A stretch of 64,000 bases of DNA from Streptomyces collinus Tu 365 (GTDB taxonomy: Bacteria > Actinomycetota > Actinomycetes > Streptomycetales > Streptomycetaceae), in the NCBI RefSeq assembly GCF_000444875.1, contig NC_021985.1, positions 7,646,170-7,710,169 on the forward strand, in the 5' to 3' direction. The notes below the pieces were generated by a model. That model was not told where the DNA came from. It saw only the letters and a list, made by a program, of their open reading frames with translations, and ran no database searches. Below are positions 16,375-24,188 of the stretch, piece by piece; the first letter of the stretch is position 1, and each line of letters begins with the position of its first letter. A program made the position numbers and the translations under genes.

Positions 16375-18882
16375 TCAGCTGCGCAGGTCGATGACCGTGC
16401 GCAGTTTTCCGCTGGTCGGGGTGCGTTCGAACGCGTCCCGGGGGACGGTCCGCACGGTGAGTGTCAGCAGTCCTTCTTCCTCGGCCGAGGCCAGTTCCGT
16501 CACCTCGTGCGCGAGTGCCGTGCGGGCGGCCTCGGGGTCGGTGGCGTACTGCTCGTCGAGGCGGACGGTCAGCCGTTCCCGGTCCGCGCCCGACTCGACG
16601 ACCATCTGCACCTCGCCGTGGTAGGCGAGCCGCTCCTGCGCCGCTTGGGCGACGCGCCGGTAGTTGACGAAGTACGTGCCCACCCGCACGACGTCGCCGT
16701 AGCGTCCGAGGAGTTCCAGCCGGGGCACGTGGCTGCCGCACGCGCACGGGCCCGCGACGGCACGGCCCAGGTCACCGATCTCGTAGCGTTCCAGCCGCTG
16801 GCCCGCCCGCGCCCGGGAGGTGAACACGAGCCGTCCCGGCTCGCCCGGCGCGACCGGCCGGTCCTCGTGGGGGTCAAGGATCTCCAGGGTGTGCAGGTCG
16901 GTCAGCACATGGTGGACGGAGCCCTCGGAGGAGGCGCACTGGTAGCCCAGGGGGCCGAGATCGGTGCTGCCGTAGGCCGCGGAGCGGATGACCTGGACTC
17001 CGAAGTCATCAATGAGCACGCGGCGTTGCTCGGCCGTGAAGTGCTCGCCGCCGTAGAACACCTTCCGGATCCGGCCGTGGGCCCGCAACCGGTCGCCCTC
17101 GGCGTGCAGCAGCTGCCACAGGTAGGAGGGCATGCCGAAGAGGGTGTCCACGTCGTGGGTGATCAGTGCGTCGGCGACCACGGCGTGGTCGGGGCCCGCG
17201 GCCATCGGGATCTGGGTGGCGTTCAGCCGCTCCAGGATGGAGAAGAAGCTGATGAAGCTGCCGTACATCCCGCCGCAGTAGAAGAGGTTGGCCGCTCGGT
17301 CGCGGGCCGGGTCGAAGCCGGCGGCGAGCAGTCCGTCCGCCGCGGCGCGCATCTGGTTGTCGTAGTCGGCGCAGGTGAACACCGACAGCGCGGGAGCGCC
17401 CGTGGAGCCGCCGCTGCGGAAGTACAGGTGTGCGTGGCGCGGGTCCAGGGTGGCGAGGGCACTTTGCACACCCTCCTTGCCCAGCAGCGGTGCGTCCGGC
17501 GCGGGAGGCAGAACGGGGGGCGCTGTCAGGTCGTCGGGGCAGGCGACGGTCGTGAAGTCCGGGTCCGCCGTGCGCAGGCTCACCCTGCGGCTGTAGCGCT
17601 GCAACGCGTAGACGCCGTCGTGTGGTTCGCCGTCGTAGCTCTCCAGCATGGAGCCGACCGGGGTGACGCGGGTGACACCCGCGGCGAACATCGCCCGGGA
17701 GAGCGCGGCCACGTCGGCGCGGTCGCCCGCGACCGCCGCCGTCTGCAGGTAGCGGCGCATGGGCCGCAGCGTCGCGGTGACCGCGTGCCGGGGCAGCGGC
17801 TTGACCCGGACGCTGCGGTGGAGCGGAGAGGCGTCGAGTGCGGGCCGGGTGTCGGCCAGCACCCGCCAGGAACCGTCCTCGGCCGCGAACACACGAGTGA
17901 GACCCAGGTGTTGTTCGAGCAGGGCGAGCTGCTGCACGGTGGTGATCTCGGCACGTTCGGCCGGGCCTGGCAGCGGCGCCGGCCGAGCGCCGGAGACCTT
18001 CGCCAGCCGCTCGGCGAACCGGCCCGCGAACGCGAACAGTTCCCCGGTGTCCTCGGTGTCGAGGTAGATCACCTGCGGGCTGGAGCAGGCCTGTTGTTCC
18101 AGTCGGCAGACATCCTCGGCGAGTACGTCGAGCACGTCCACCTCGGACGCGGCCCGTCCGGTGAGGTAGGCGAAGGAGATCCGATGGCCCCACGCGACCA
18201 CCTGGCAGCCGGACGGGGCCAGTTCGCCCGCCGCCCGTACCGCGTCCTCGCCACCCCACACCGCGATCGTGTCGGCGTGCCCGCACAGCGCCTCGAGCCA
18301 CGCGCGGCGCGAGGACGGGAAGCGCAGGGCGACGACGCGTTCGGCGATCAGCCCGGACGGGTCGGCGGCACCGAGGGCGGCGAGCAGGTCGAGGGCGAGA
18401 CCCGGGTCGGAGCTGCTGGTCTTGAGCACGTTGAGGTTGCCCGCCAGCAGTCCCTCGACGACGCTCAGCGGCGCCACGGCCGCTGCGTTGCCCGGTGCGA
18501 TGTGCACCAGCAGGCCGACCGGTGCCCATGCCTCGTACACCGTCTCCCGGGCGTCCGGCCGGGTGAGCCGTTCCGGGCGCAGGCCCCCCAGCTCTCGCCT
18601 CAGCTTGCGCTCGAGCGCCTCCCGGGTCAGGGCGGCCGCCAGCTCGCCCAGGACGGCAGGGGCCTCCCCGGCGGGCAGGTGGGCGGCCAGCCGCCCGTAC
18701 AGCGCGGAGGCGGGGTCGGTCAGGTCGCGGGCGACCGCGGCGCAGGCGCCGAGCACCACGTCGGTGGGCAGGGGACGGCTCAGGACCCGTCCGGCGAGCT
18801 CCGGCAGCGCGTCGAGCCGTCGGCCGGCCTCTGCCTCGTCGACGAACTCGCCCTGCCAGAGGTGGAGTACGGAGGTGGTCAC
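16375..18882 (-). CDS. LuxC-like acyl-CoA/acyl-enzyme reductase fused to CapK-type adenylate-forming domain
   Basis: This 835-residue protein has two enzymes in one chain. Residues 1-455 match LuxC, the NADPH-dependent fatty acyl reductase: an aldehyde-dehydrogenase-like fold with A-P-G-N-A-A-A-V-A-P-L and G-N-L-N-V-L-K-T-S-S-S-D (150-159), and candidate catalytic Cys266 in Q-Q-A-C-S-S-P-Q. Residues 460-835 are a phenylacetate-CoA-ligase/CapK-like adenylation domain with F-R-S-G-G-S-T-G-A-P (488-497) and a zinc-like C-A-C-G segment. It should activate an acyl or aryl acid and reduce it to the aldehyde. LuxC is normally a separate protein, so the fusion is unusual. GTG 18882 overlaps the LuxE-like stop by 4 bases. 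The apparently longer open frame to 19689 is a shadow of that upstream gene. Confidence 0.88.
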   Translation of the reverse strand: MTTSVLHLWQGEFVDEAEAGRRLDALPELAGRVLSRPLPTDVVLGACAAVARDLTDPASALYGRLAAHLPAGEAPAVLGELAAALTREALERKLRRELGGLRPERLTRPDARETVYEAWAPVGLLVHIAPGNAAAVAPLSVVEGLLAGNLNVLKTSSSDPGLALDLLAALGAADPSGLIAERVVALRFPSSRRAWLEALCGHADTIAVWGGEDAVRAAGELAPSGCQVVAWGHRISFAYLTGRAASEVDVLDVLAEDVCRLEQQACSSPQVIYLDTEDTGELFAFAGRFAERLAKVSGARPAPLPGPAERAEITTVQQLALLEQHLGLTRVFAAEDGSWRVLADTRPALDASPLHRSVRVKPLPRHAVTATLRPMRRYLQTAAVAGDRADVAALSRAMFAAGVTRVTPVGSMLESYDGEPHDGVYALQRYSRRVSLRTADPDFTTVACPDDLTAPPVLPPAPDAPLLGKEGVQSALATLDPRHAHLYFRSGGSTGAPALSVFTCADYDNQMRAAADGLLAAGFDPARDRAANLFYCGGMYGSFISFFSILERLNATQIPMAAGPDHAVVADALITHDVDTLFGMPSYLWQLLHAEGDRLRAHGRIRKVFYGGEHFTAEQRRVLIDDFGVQVIRSAAYGSTDLGPLGYQCASSEGSVHHVLTDLHTLEILDPHEDRPVAPGEPGRLVFTSRARAGQRLERYEIGDLGRAVAGPCACGSHVPRLELLGRYGDVVRVGTYFVNYRRVAQAAQERLAYHGEVQMVVESGADRERLTVRLDEQYATDPEAARTALAHEVTELASAEEEGLLTLTVRTVPRDAFERTPTSGKLRTVIDLRS

Positions 18883-20045
18883 GCCATTCCCTTCATCAGT
18901 TCGGCGGCGGCGACGGCGCAGCTGCGGTTGCGGCTCACCCCGGCACGGCCGTGCACGGTGAACCAGTCGGTGGACGACGGGCACGGGCACTCCTCGCCCG
19001 GATGCAGCGACGCGAGGTCGCCCATCACCACGCTGTGCGCGGGCACCGAGGTGATGTACGGGCTGACCAGGTGCAGGAACCCGCGTTCGCCGTACGGCAG
19101 CGGGCGCAGCGTCCCGGTGTCCCGCACCGCCGCGCGTGACCACACGGGCACGTGCAGCCGGTGCTCGGCGCACTCGACGTAGGGCACGCAGTGCTCGACC
19201 GAGCCGAAGGTGTCGCGGATCCGGTCGCCCGGGACGCCGAGCCGTTCGCTCACCTCGGCGTAGAACGCGTCCTTGGCGATCTGCCGGTCGGCGTGGCCCT
19301 TCCAGCCGCCGCCGAGCACCACCAGGGAGCCCTCGGGCAGCCGCAGCGGCGGCAGGCCCATCGCCCGCATCCGCTCCAGGGTGAAGTACAGGAACGCGGG
19401 GAAGCCCAGGATGCGCACCGGTACGTCGTCCTCGGCGTAGCGGTGGAGCGCCGCGATGCAGCCGTTCACGTCGAACTCGTGGCCGGTGCCGGTGTGCCGC
19501 AGGGCATGCGTGGTGTGCCGGGCCGGGGCGAAGTCGCACAGGTAGTTGTCGGTGAACGAGGTGCCCAGCTTGAGCGCCGGTGCCGGCTCGTAGCTGTAGA
19601 GCAGGTAGTTGACCGGCTGGTCGGGGGTGATCCAGCCGTAGTGGTCGAAGATCCGGGCCACCATGCGCTGCGCGGAGCGGATGGTCCACTCGTCGAAGAA
19701 CATCTGCGACTTCTGGCCCGTGGTGCCCGAGGAGGTCAGGTGCAGGAACACGTCCTCGCGGGGGACCGACAGCACCTCATGGCGTTTGAAGAACGCGGCG
19801 GGCACGAGCGGGGTGCGCACCTCGTCGCCGACGGTGGGTGCCGCGGTCTCGGCCGGGTCGTCGAGCAGGGCGGCGAAGAAGGACGAGCGGCCGGCGTGCC
19901 AGGCGTTGGTCTCGGCCATCGCCGCGGCGAACAGCTCGTCGGCGGCCCTGCCATGCGCGTACGGCTCCGCCAGGTCGCACAACTGCTGCACATGGCCGAG
20001 TGCCGCGAGGTCGGGAACCTCGACGGGAGCGAGATGGGGTTTCAT
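18879..20045 (-). CDS. LuxE-like acyl-protein synthetase
   Basis: The 388-residue product is a full-length LuxE family member, an adenylate-forming enzyme that activates a carboxylic acid with ATP and passes the acyl group to a LuxC cysteine. The P-loop-like motif is L-T-S-S-G-T-T-G-Q-K-S-Q (103-114), followed by the family's F-D-E-W-T-I-R-S-A-Q-R-M segment and later G-G-G-W-K-G-H (about 240). In luminous bacteria LuxE supplies myristate for aldehyde production; no luciferase (LuxA/LuxB) or LuxD is present here, so the aldehyde serves another end. Both ends overlap neighbours by 4 bases (ATGA with the GNAT gene, GTGA with the LuxC-like gene). Confidence 0.88.
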   Translation of the reverse strand: MKPHLAPVEVPDLAALGHVQQLCDLAEPYAHGRAADELFAAAMAETNAWHAGRSSFFAALLDDPAETAAPTVGDEVRTPLVPAAFFKRHEVLSVPREDVFLHLTSSGTTGQKSQMFFDEWTIRSAQRMVARIFDHYGWITPDQPVNYLLYSYEPAPALKLGTSFTDNYLCDFAPARHTTHALRHTGTGHEFDVNGCIAALHRYAEDDVPVRILGFPAFLYFTLERMRAMGLPPLRLPEGSLVVLGGGWKGHADRQIAKDAFYAEVSERLGVPGDRIRDTFGSVEHCVPYVECAEHRLHVPVWSRAAVRDTGTLRPLPYGERGFLHLVSPYITSVPAHSVVMGDLASLHPGEECPCPSSTDWFTVHGRAGVSRNRSCAVAAAELMKGMA

Positions 20046-21241
20046 CGGGACACCTCGTGAAGGGGCAGGTAGGTGGAGGTCCAGGCACTCAGGTAGGCGC
20101 CGAGGTACGGCCGCAGCAGTGGGCTGACGGCGGTGGTGCGGAAGTCGATCTGACGGCTGGTGCGCGACAGCACCACGTAGTCGTGCAGGCGGTCGTGGAT
20201 GCGCCGCATCGCCGGGTAGAGCGCGCTGGGCACGAACCCCGAGGCGAGGAAGACCTCCAGGGCCTCGGTGTCGGCCAGTGGCAGCAGCGCCTCGGCGTAG
20301 TCCGCGCCCGCTCGGGTGACCGTGGTCATCAGCCCCTCGAGGGCCCCGGCCACCGCGGCGGGGCGGGGGTGGACGGCGACCAGGGCGCAGCTGCCCGCGA
20401 CCGGGTCGAGATCGGCGTACGCCTCGAAGCTGCCGTCGGCCGCGGCCAGCACCGCGTTGGGCGTGTGCAGCGGGAAGAACCGGTCGCCGGCCTGGGGGAA
20501 GAGTTCCAGGAAGCGCCGCCGCACGAAGCCGGGAGCCGCGATCAGCTCGATCGGCTCGGCTCCGGTGGTTCCCGTAGTTCTAATGGCCTTGGTGGCCTTG
20601 GTGGCCTCGCGCACCCTGGCCGCCGTGCCCGCCGTGCCCGCCGCGTCCCGGCTGGAGCCGCTCCGGGTGTCGGCGTAGTCGATGCCCACGCCGGCCGACG
20701 CGGCGGACAGGAGCGCCGACAGCCCTTCCGGTACGGCCGCCACGGGTGCGCGCCGGTCCAGCACGCCGTCGGCATAGCGGGCGAACAGCGCCAGCGTCTC
20801 GCACCCGTCGACCTCGACGGCGTTCGGCAGCAGGCCGAGCGGCCGGAAACCGTTGCGCACGACGACGGCTTGAGGGCCCGCGGTGACCACGCGGACGGTG
20901 GCGTACACCGAGTCCAGGCGGCCGGTGCCGAACGCCTCCCCGCACACCGCGCCGGTCAGCCGGGAGGCGAGTCCGCCGCCGCGGTGGCCCGGGTGGACCG
21001 CGAGGCCGACCAGCTTGCCGATGCGGCTGCCGGGCTCGGTGACGACGACTGCGGAGCCGACGAGGGCGCCGCCGGACGCACGGGCGGTGAGCCAGTGCGC
21101 GGTGCCGTCCGTGAGCAGTCGGCGCATGACGACCGGGTCGCTGCCGAGCGGCACCGGGTAGCCGTGGCCGTACACCTCGAAGTACAACTGCCGCAGCTCC
21201 GCGATGTCCTGCACGTGGGCGGGGGAGAGGACGACGGTCAT
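20042..21241 (-). CDS. GNAT acyltransferase with long C-terminal domain
   Basis: The first 140 of 399 residues are a GNAT domain: L-V-G-L-A-V-H-P-G-H-R-G-G-G-L-A-S-R-L is the acetyl-CoA-binding motif A (about residues 77-95). An Ala/Thr/Gly-rich linker at about 200-230, encoded by short DNA repeats, leads to a second domain (about 230-399) with no clear acyl-CoA motif that may be a degenerate GNAT. In this operon it could transfer an acetyl or longer acyl group onto an amine, or act on the product of the LuxC/LuxE enzymes. It is coupled to both neighbours by ATGA overlaps. Which substrate it uses cannot be read from sequence. Confidence 0.8.
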   Translation of the reverse strand: MTVVLSPAHVQDIAELRQLYFEVYGHGYPVPLGSDPVVMRRLLTDGTAHWLTARASGGALVGSAVVVTEPGSRIGKLVGLAVHPGHRGGGLASRLTGAVCGEAFGTGRLDSVYATVRVVTAGPQAVVVRNGFRPLGLLPNAVEVDGCETLALFARYADGVLDRRAPVAAVPEGLSALLSAASAGVGIDYADTRSGSSRDAAGTAGTAARVREATKATKAIRTTGTTGAEPIELIAAPGFVRRRFLELFPQAGDRFFPLHTPNAVLAAADGSFEAYADLDPVAGSCALVAVHPRPAAVAGALEGLMTTVTRAGADYAEALLPLADTEALEVFLASGFVPSALYPAMRRIHDRLHDYVVLSRTSRQIDFRTTAVSPLLRPYLGAYLSAWTSTYLPLHEVSR

Positions 21242-22530
21242 GACCGGTCTCCCGCCGGAGCCGCCGCCGGTGAGGTCGATGTCCGCCGTGCGGCGGCGTC
21301 ATCACGGTCATCACGGTCACCGAGCCACCACAGCGTCAGCGCCACGGGTACGAGCCCGGCGCCCTGCGCCAGACACAGGGTCCGGGCGGTCAACTGGTCG
21401 CCCAGCGCGCCGAACACGAGCGACGACACCGGGAACGTCGCTCCCAGGAGCGCCTGCATCACGGCGAAGAAGCCCGGCTTGTCGTCGGCGGGGACCAGCC
21501 GCTGGAACAGCGCCACGAACCGCACGCCGATCACTCCGACGCACCAGCCGGCGACGGCCATCGAGCCGAGAGCCGCCGCATGCTGGGCGAACAGCCCCGG
21601 CAGCGCGAGGGCCGCCGCCATCACCGTCAGGCACGCGCTGCCGACGGCGACCGGGCGGCCCGGCAGACGTCCGCCGGTGAACGACCCGACCAGGGTGCCC
21701 GCACCGAGGGCCGCCTCCAGGGAGGCGACGGTCGAGCCGCTCGCGTGCAGCACCTGCCGGGTGTAGAGCGGCATCACGACGTAGACGGCCGTGGTGAAGA
21801 TGTTGGCGGCGGCGAAGCAGACCAGTACGCGGCGGATGAACGGCAGCTCGGCCAGTATCCGGCGCAGCGTGCGCCGCTCGGATACCGGGCCGTCCGAGGG
21901 CGTGGCCGTGGACGCGGGGCGCGGGAAGCGCGCGGAGACGACCAGCAGGGCGGCGAGCAGGTACGCGGCGGCGCAGGCGGCGACGACCGCGTCCAGCGAG
22001 CCCGCGTCCACCACGAGCGGGCCGAGCAGCCCTCCGCACAGGCCGGCGACGGACTGCGTGGACAGCTCGAATCCGGTGGCCGCCTCGATGTCGGCGTCCT
22101 CGACGAGTTCCGGCACCGACGTGGTCAGGCACGGGTCGAACACCGCCTGGCAGCCGGCCAGCGCCAGCCCGACCGCGTAGGCGGCGGCCACGGGCAGCGT
22201 GCCGGTGTGGGCCACGACGGCGGCAGCGGCGGCCACCACGCCGGCGACGGCCGCCGCCGCGGCCAGCACCGTGCGGTGCGCGTGCCGCTCGACGACGCGC
22301 GCGACGACGGGGGCGAGCAGCACCGCGGGCAGGGTGCTCACCATGAGGAAGAGGCCCGAGTCGAGACCGCGGTGCCGGCCGCCCGCGTATCCCACGAGCC
22401 ACCACACCGCCCCGACCTGGAACATCCGCCCGGCGGCCTGGGTGAGGAGCTGACCGGCCCAGACCCGGCCGAAGGAGGGGTTGCGAAGGACGAGCGGCAG
22501 GCGCCGCGCGGGCGCGGGTGCCGCGCTCAC
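21238..22530 (-). CDS. MFS transporter (about 12 helices) of the LuxC/LuxE operon
   Basis: A 430-residue polytopic membrane protein of the major facilitator superfamily, DHA3/MefA-like by its start (L-V-L-R-N-P-S-F-G-R-V-W-A-G-Q-L-L) and twelve predicted helices. As a proton-coupled exporter it would carry the finished small molecule out of the cell or confer self-resistance. GTG 22530 overlaps the stop of the upstream ligase by 4 bases; the longer open frame from 22608 has no extra support. Its own stop overlaps the GNAT start. The C-terminal tail after the last helix is Asp/Arg-rich and short. Confidence 0.88.
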   Translation of the reverse strand: MSAAPAPARRLPLVLRNPSFGRVWAGQLLTQAAGRMFQVGAVWWLVGYAGGRHRGLDSGLFLMVSTLPAVLLAPVVARVVERHAHRTVLAAAAAVAGVVAAAAAVVAHTGTLPVAAAYAVGLALAGCQAVFDPCLTTSVPELVEDADIEAATGFELSTQSVAGLCGGLLGPLVVDAGSLDAVVAACAAAYLLAALLVVSARFPRPASTATPSDGPVSERRTLRRILAELPFIRRVLVCFAAANIFTTAVYVVMPLYTRQVLHASGSTVASLEAALGAGTLVGSFTGGRLPGRPVAVGSACLTVMAAALALPGLFAQHAAALGSMAVAGWCVGVIGVRFVALFQRLVPADDKPGFFAVMQALLGATFPVSSLVFGALGDQLTARTLCLAQGAGLVPVALTLWWLGDRDDRDDAAARRTSTSPAAAPAGDRS

Positions 22531-23789
22531 GAGTGCGGCCGTTCGTCGAGCACCCGGACGAGCTTGCCGGAGCGGGAGTTGACCGCCAGGTCGCGGTGCC
22601 GCACCCATTCGACGGCCAGCGGGTCGACGTGCCCGGCGGCGGTGGCGTCGGCGTAGAACGGACGCTGGGCGAGGACCGCCGCGACGACGGCGGTGCCCAA
22701 CTCGGCGCGTACGGCGCCCGGTTCGGCGACCGCGAGCCGCAGCACGAGACCGTCCCGGCCGTCCCGGCGCCGCACGACGAGCTGGACACCGGTCACCTCA
22801 CCCGAGGTGTCGGCGGCCGCGACGACGTCGTGGACGTCCTCGGTGTACAGGGAGACGGGACCGACCCGCACCCCCTCCTCGGCGCGCCCGAGGATACGGA
22901 AGACACCGGCTGCCCGGTCCACCCACTCGGCCCGGTCGCCCGCCGGGTAGCGCAGGACCGGCATGAGCCGACGGCACAGACTGGTGACGACCAGCCGCCC
23001 GGGCACACCGTCGGCGTCGACGGGCAGGTCGGTCTCGTCGTGGAGGATCTCGACGAGTGTGTCGGGGACGAACGCCCGGTGCACACGCGGGTCGTCGCCG
23101 GGCACGGCCGCTCCCAGGAGTCCCGCGTCGACACTCGCATAGCCGAGGGAGCGCGGCTCGGCGTTCGGGAACGCGGCCTTGAGCAGCGGAAGCTGGTCGC
23201 TGAAGAGGCATTCGCCGCCGAAGAACAGCAGTTCCACGTCCGGCAGTGTCCGCCCGGCGTGGGCGAGGCGCTCGGCGAGCGCGCACAGGGTGGTCGGTGT
23301 GCCGGCGACGACCTGGGCCCGGAACTCCTCCAGGGTGGCCGCGGTGGACTCCCAGGGCGACGCGCCACCGATGGGCAGGCGGACGTTGGCCACGGGGGAG
23401 CGGTGCAGTGAGTCGAGGACGAAGCTGAAGCTGGCGTACAGGTCGCCCGCGTAGAAGAGGTCCGCCACGCGGTGACCCGGGCGCAGACCGGCACCGGCCA
23501 GACCGCGGCCGAACGTGGCGGTGAACTCCCGCCACTCCGTGCGGGTGTAGTAGGAGAACTTCGGCGACCCCGTGGTTCCGCCGCTGCGGAACACGACGGC
23601 TTCGGCCAGCGGAGCGGTCAGCAGCCGGTTGTCCCGGGGGGAATTGGCCCGCCAGAATTCGGCCTGCGGCACCACCGGAAGGTCCGTGACATGAGCCACT
23701 TCGTCGGGGAGCCGGGAGTAGAGCTCACGGTAGAAGGGGGAGTTTCGGCGGGCGAAACGTACGAGCTCCGCGAGTGGTTGAACGGGCAT
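22527..23789 (-). CDS. CapK/PaaK-like adenylate-forming ligase, first gene of the operon
   Basis: The 420-residue product is a stand-alone member of the phenylacetate-CoA ligase/CapK group of adenylating enzymes. F-A-R-R-N-S-P-F-Y-R-E-L near residues 12-23 is the family entry motif; F-R-S-G-G-T-T-G-S-P-K (67-77) is the ATP-binding loop. It aligns by eye along its length with the C-terminal half of the LuxC-like fusion three genes downstream (both have a D/N-L-F-Y-x-G-x-x-Y segment), so the two arose by duplication. It probably activates the acid precursor. ATG 23789 begins the operon; the ribosome site is weak. The promoter must lie in the 400 bases upstream. Confidence 0.85.
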   Translation of the reverse strand: MPVQPLAELVRFARRNSPFYRELYSRLPDEVAHVTDLPVVPQAEFWRANSPRDNRLLTAPLAEAVVFRSGGTTGSPKFSYYTRTEWREFTATFGRGLAGAGLRPGHRVADLFYAGDLYASFSFVLDSLHRSPVANVRLPIGGASPWESTAATLEEFRAQVVAGTPTTLCALAERLAHAGRTLPDVELLFFGGECLFSDQLPLLKAAFPNAEPRSLGYASVDAGLLGAAVPGDDPRVHRAFVPDTLVEILHDETDLPVDADGVPGRLVVTSLCRRLMPVLRYPAGDRAEWVDRAAGVFRILGRAEEGVRVGPVSLYTEDVHDVVAAADTSGEVTGVQLVVRRRDGRDGLVLRLAVAEPGAVRAELGTAVVAAVLAQRPFYADATAAGHVDPLAVEWVRHRDLAVNSRSGKLVRVLDERPHS

Positions 23790-24188
23790 CGATTCCTGCT
23801 CGAAGGCGTGGTCCGCCGACAGGAAAAGGCCGGCGGGCGCGACGGATCGAGTCCACTGACAGGGACCGGGTCGCGAGGGATGTGAAGAAGCAGAGCACCG
23901 CTGGTGAGCGGGCGTCCGCAGGACCAGCGTATCTCACCATTCGGGACGCCTCTTGCGCCAACTGCCCATCCATGGAAGGGGCTTGAATGCCCGCGGATGC
24001 GTTCGGCGGACCATCGGTTCCACCGGAACCGGAGACGGTGATCACATCAAGGGCATTGATATAAAAGCCTGTTGCGGAAGGCTCAAGCGTTCCTTATGGA
24101 ACGAGGTCCGATCATGGCATTCCAGGGCATGGCCGGAAAGCGCTGAGGCCGAATGCGGCCGGACGTATTCGGTCAGGAGATTCTTCGG
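23790..24188. other. 399-base upstream region of the LuxC/LuxE operon
   Basis: No gene seen. The right half (about 23985-24125) is notably poorer in G and C than its surroundings and contains TTGATATAAAAG and a short hairpin CGTTCC-TTAT-GGAACG near 24088-24103. This change in base composition at the operon boundary may mark transferred DNA or a regulatory region. I could not fix promoter boxes on the minus strand with confidence. Confidence 0.5.

Noticed and set aside
16282..19182. 966-residue plus-strand frame opposite the LuxC/LuxE genes
   Set aside because: Typical antisense open frame in high-GC DNA; no domain pattern or ribosome site.
16375..19689. A 1104-residue open frame spanning the LuxC-like gene and beyond
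   Set aside because: The part upstream of 18882 is a shadow of the LuxE-like gene; a GTG with a 4-base overlap marks the true start.
16375..23789. Bioluminescence (lux) operon
   Set aside because: No luciferase subunits, luxD or luxR/luxI partners; only the aldehyde-forming part is present.
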